A DNA stretch of 5,795 nucleotides from Bacillota bacterium (GTDB taxonomy: Bacteria; Bacillota; Clostridia; Tissierellales; Peptoniphilaceae): assembly GCA_023393715.1 (NCBI GenBank), contig JAEXCD010000094.1:1-5795 (forward strand), given 5' to 3'. Numbering within the stretch: the first letter of the stretch is position 1; every line of letters starts with the position of its first letter. A model generated the notes under the pieces. That model saw only the letters and a program-made list of their open reading frames with translations. It searched no databases and was not told the DNA's origin. The translations under genes were made by a program, and so were the position numbers. This document shows, piece after piece, positions 4,858 through 5,795 of this stretch.

Positions 4858-5795
4858 TTACGCTTCCTCCGTAACCCGTCTTTGTATCTCGAGAAAAATA
4901 TCCTCCGCGCCAAAGCCGCCGGACTTCGACACGATCTGAAGGCTTGTCCGATCTGCGCAGACAGCGCGGGACGCTACTGCGCCATTGCCGATTTCGCACA
5001 GCGGCGCTAAGGACACGACCCCCAGCTCCTGCAGCATCCGGCTCAGCGTATCGCCCCCTGTTGCAACAAGGGTCATATCCGCATTCTGTTCGAGCAGCCA
5101 CTGCGCCGTTCTCCCCAGGAAATGCGTAATCCGCCGGGCCATTTCATCACGCGAAAGGCCCATTTCTTCGGCTTTTTTCTCTCCCTCGCCCGAATCATCG
5201 ACATCCATCGTACAAATCATCACGGGCGCTTCACCCCGGACGGCCTGCTGCACCTGCTCCGCAAAGCGTTTCCCCGCAGGAGATGAAAAATATTCATCGT
5301 CCAGGAACTGCTCCGGCCGAACATTCAGGCGAACAAACCCCTCTTTCTCCGCCCGCTCGACCTGCCGTCTCGTAATGGGATTCACACTGCCGCACAGCAC
5401 GGCCATTTTCTCGGTTTTCTTTAACGGCAGCAGTCTCGCGTGCTTCGGCGCATAGTGCCGGCCGATCACCGAAGCAAATCCCGCACAGCCTGCCAGCACG
5501 GTGCAGGGCGCATTCCCCAGCAACATCGCGCCCCACCTCCGAAGCTCCTCGTCCGTTTCCGCATCATAAACGAAAATCGTTCCGTCCTGTTCGGCCCCGA
5601 TTTCCTCCGTTCCCTGCGCTACGACGACACACGCTTTTTCCGGCGCCTGCCGCGCAATCAGATCCGGGATATGAGATTGGCGGACGGGATTGAGCGGATC
5701 CCTGCCAAACCCCGTTTCAGAAACGGGCACGCCGTCCGAAAACTGTACGCCGCCCTTTGTCGTCCGCGCCATTCGCGGAAAGGCCGGTACGAAGT
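4858..5795 (-). CDS. Four-carbon acid sugar kinase family protein (DUF1537), N-terminus cut by window edge
   Basis: Proteins of this family phosphorylate four-carbon sugar acids such as D-threonate, L-threonate or D-erythronate, usually feeding a PdxA2-type or aldolase pathway. The visible 311 residues include PAFP (fragment residues 3-6), the GRDPLNPVRQSHIPDL block (30-45), a VLCGSVNPITRRQ segment (132-144) typical of the link between domains, the nucleotide-binding GGDTL (246-250) and KSGGFG (290-295). A methionine codon at 5770-5772 looks like a start, but the upstream codons (FVPAFPR) are open and match the family, so the gene continues beyond the window. The N-terminal substrate domain is not visible. 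TAA at 4858-4860 is followed by a strong terminator, so this is the last gene of its operon. Which sugar acid is used cannot be told from this fragment. Confidence 0.87.
   Translation of the reverse strand, partial: FVPAFPRMARTTKGGVQFSDGVPVSETGFGRDPLNPVRQSHIPDLIARQAPEKACVVVAQGTEEIGAEQDGTIFVYDAETDEELRRWGAMLLGNAPCTVLAGCAGFASVIGRHYAPKHARLLPLKKTEKMAVLCGSVNPITRRQVERAEKEGFVRLNVRPEQFLDDEYFSSPAGKRFAEQVQQAVRGEAPVMICTMDVDDSGEGEKKAEEMGLSRDEMARRITHFLGRTAQWLLEQNADMTLVATGGDTLSRMLQELGVVSLAPLCEIGNGAVASRAVCADRTSLQIVSKSGGFGAEDIFLEIQRRVTEEA

Noticed and set aside
5770..5772. ATG as the start of the DUF1537 kinase
   Set aside because: Upstream codons are open to the edge and encode a PAFP segment typical of the family, so this methionine is internal.
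1..5795. CRISPR arrays, tRNA or rRNA genes, insertion sequences
   Set aside because: I saw no regularly spaced repeats, no cloverleaf with the TTC loop signature, and no transposase motifs.

Overview
This window most likely comes from an anaerobic Clostridia-type Firmicute of moderately high GC, perhaps a Lachnospiraceae-like lineage. The evidence is a Gram-positive-style lipoprotein with a long acidic ectodomain and calcium-loop repeats, strong AGGAGG-like ribosome binding sites, housekeeping-type -35/-10 promoters, and NifH/NifD-like proteins of a kind I recall from such anaerobes. The taxon is inference. All four genes lie on the minus strand, so transcription runs from high to low coordinates. 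They form three transcription units separated by terminator and promoter signals.

From right to left, 4858-5795 is the C-terminal part of a DUF1537 / four-carbon acid sugar kinase whose N-terminus lies beyond the right edge. It ends in a clear rho-independent terminator (4814-4838). Next is a gap with a consensus promoter (TATAAT at 4724-4729), then a single gene (2187-4637) for an 816-residue secreted lipoprotein of unknown function with two VCBS-like calcium-loop modules. A 10-bp-stem hairpin at 2101-2141 probably terminates it.

The most interesting unit starts at 1994. A well-formed promoter (TTGACA, 17 nt, TAAAGT) overlaps an imperfect palindrome that resembles MntR/DtxR-type metal-regulator boxes. 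A short leader with a 6-bp hairpin follows, then a NifH-like ATPase (1068-1916). An ATGA overlap leads directly into a nitrogenase component 1-like protein (1071 down to the left edge, incomplete). The NifH-like protein keeps the P-loop and both [4Fe-4S] cysteines. The component 1-like protein keeps two of the usual cluster-cysteine positions. It lacks a cysteine at the position that binds FeMo-cofactor in NifD and has an altered first cluster cysteine. No nifK, nifE, nifN or nifB is visible.

The pair therefore looks like an ATP-driven two-component reductase of the nitrogenase superfamily, analogous to the dark-operative protochlorophyllide reductase, CfbCD or methylthio-alkane reductase systems, with an unknown substrate. 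It is probably not a dinitrogen-fixing enzyme. The candidate metal-responsive operator suggests a link to metal availability. Whatever follows beyond position 1 (a second component 1 subunit, transporter or substrate-specific enzyme) would be the main clue to its function.
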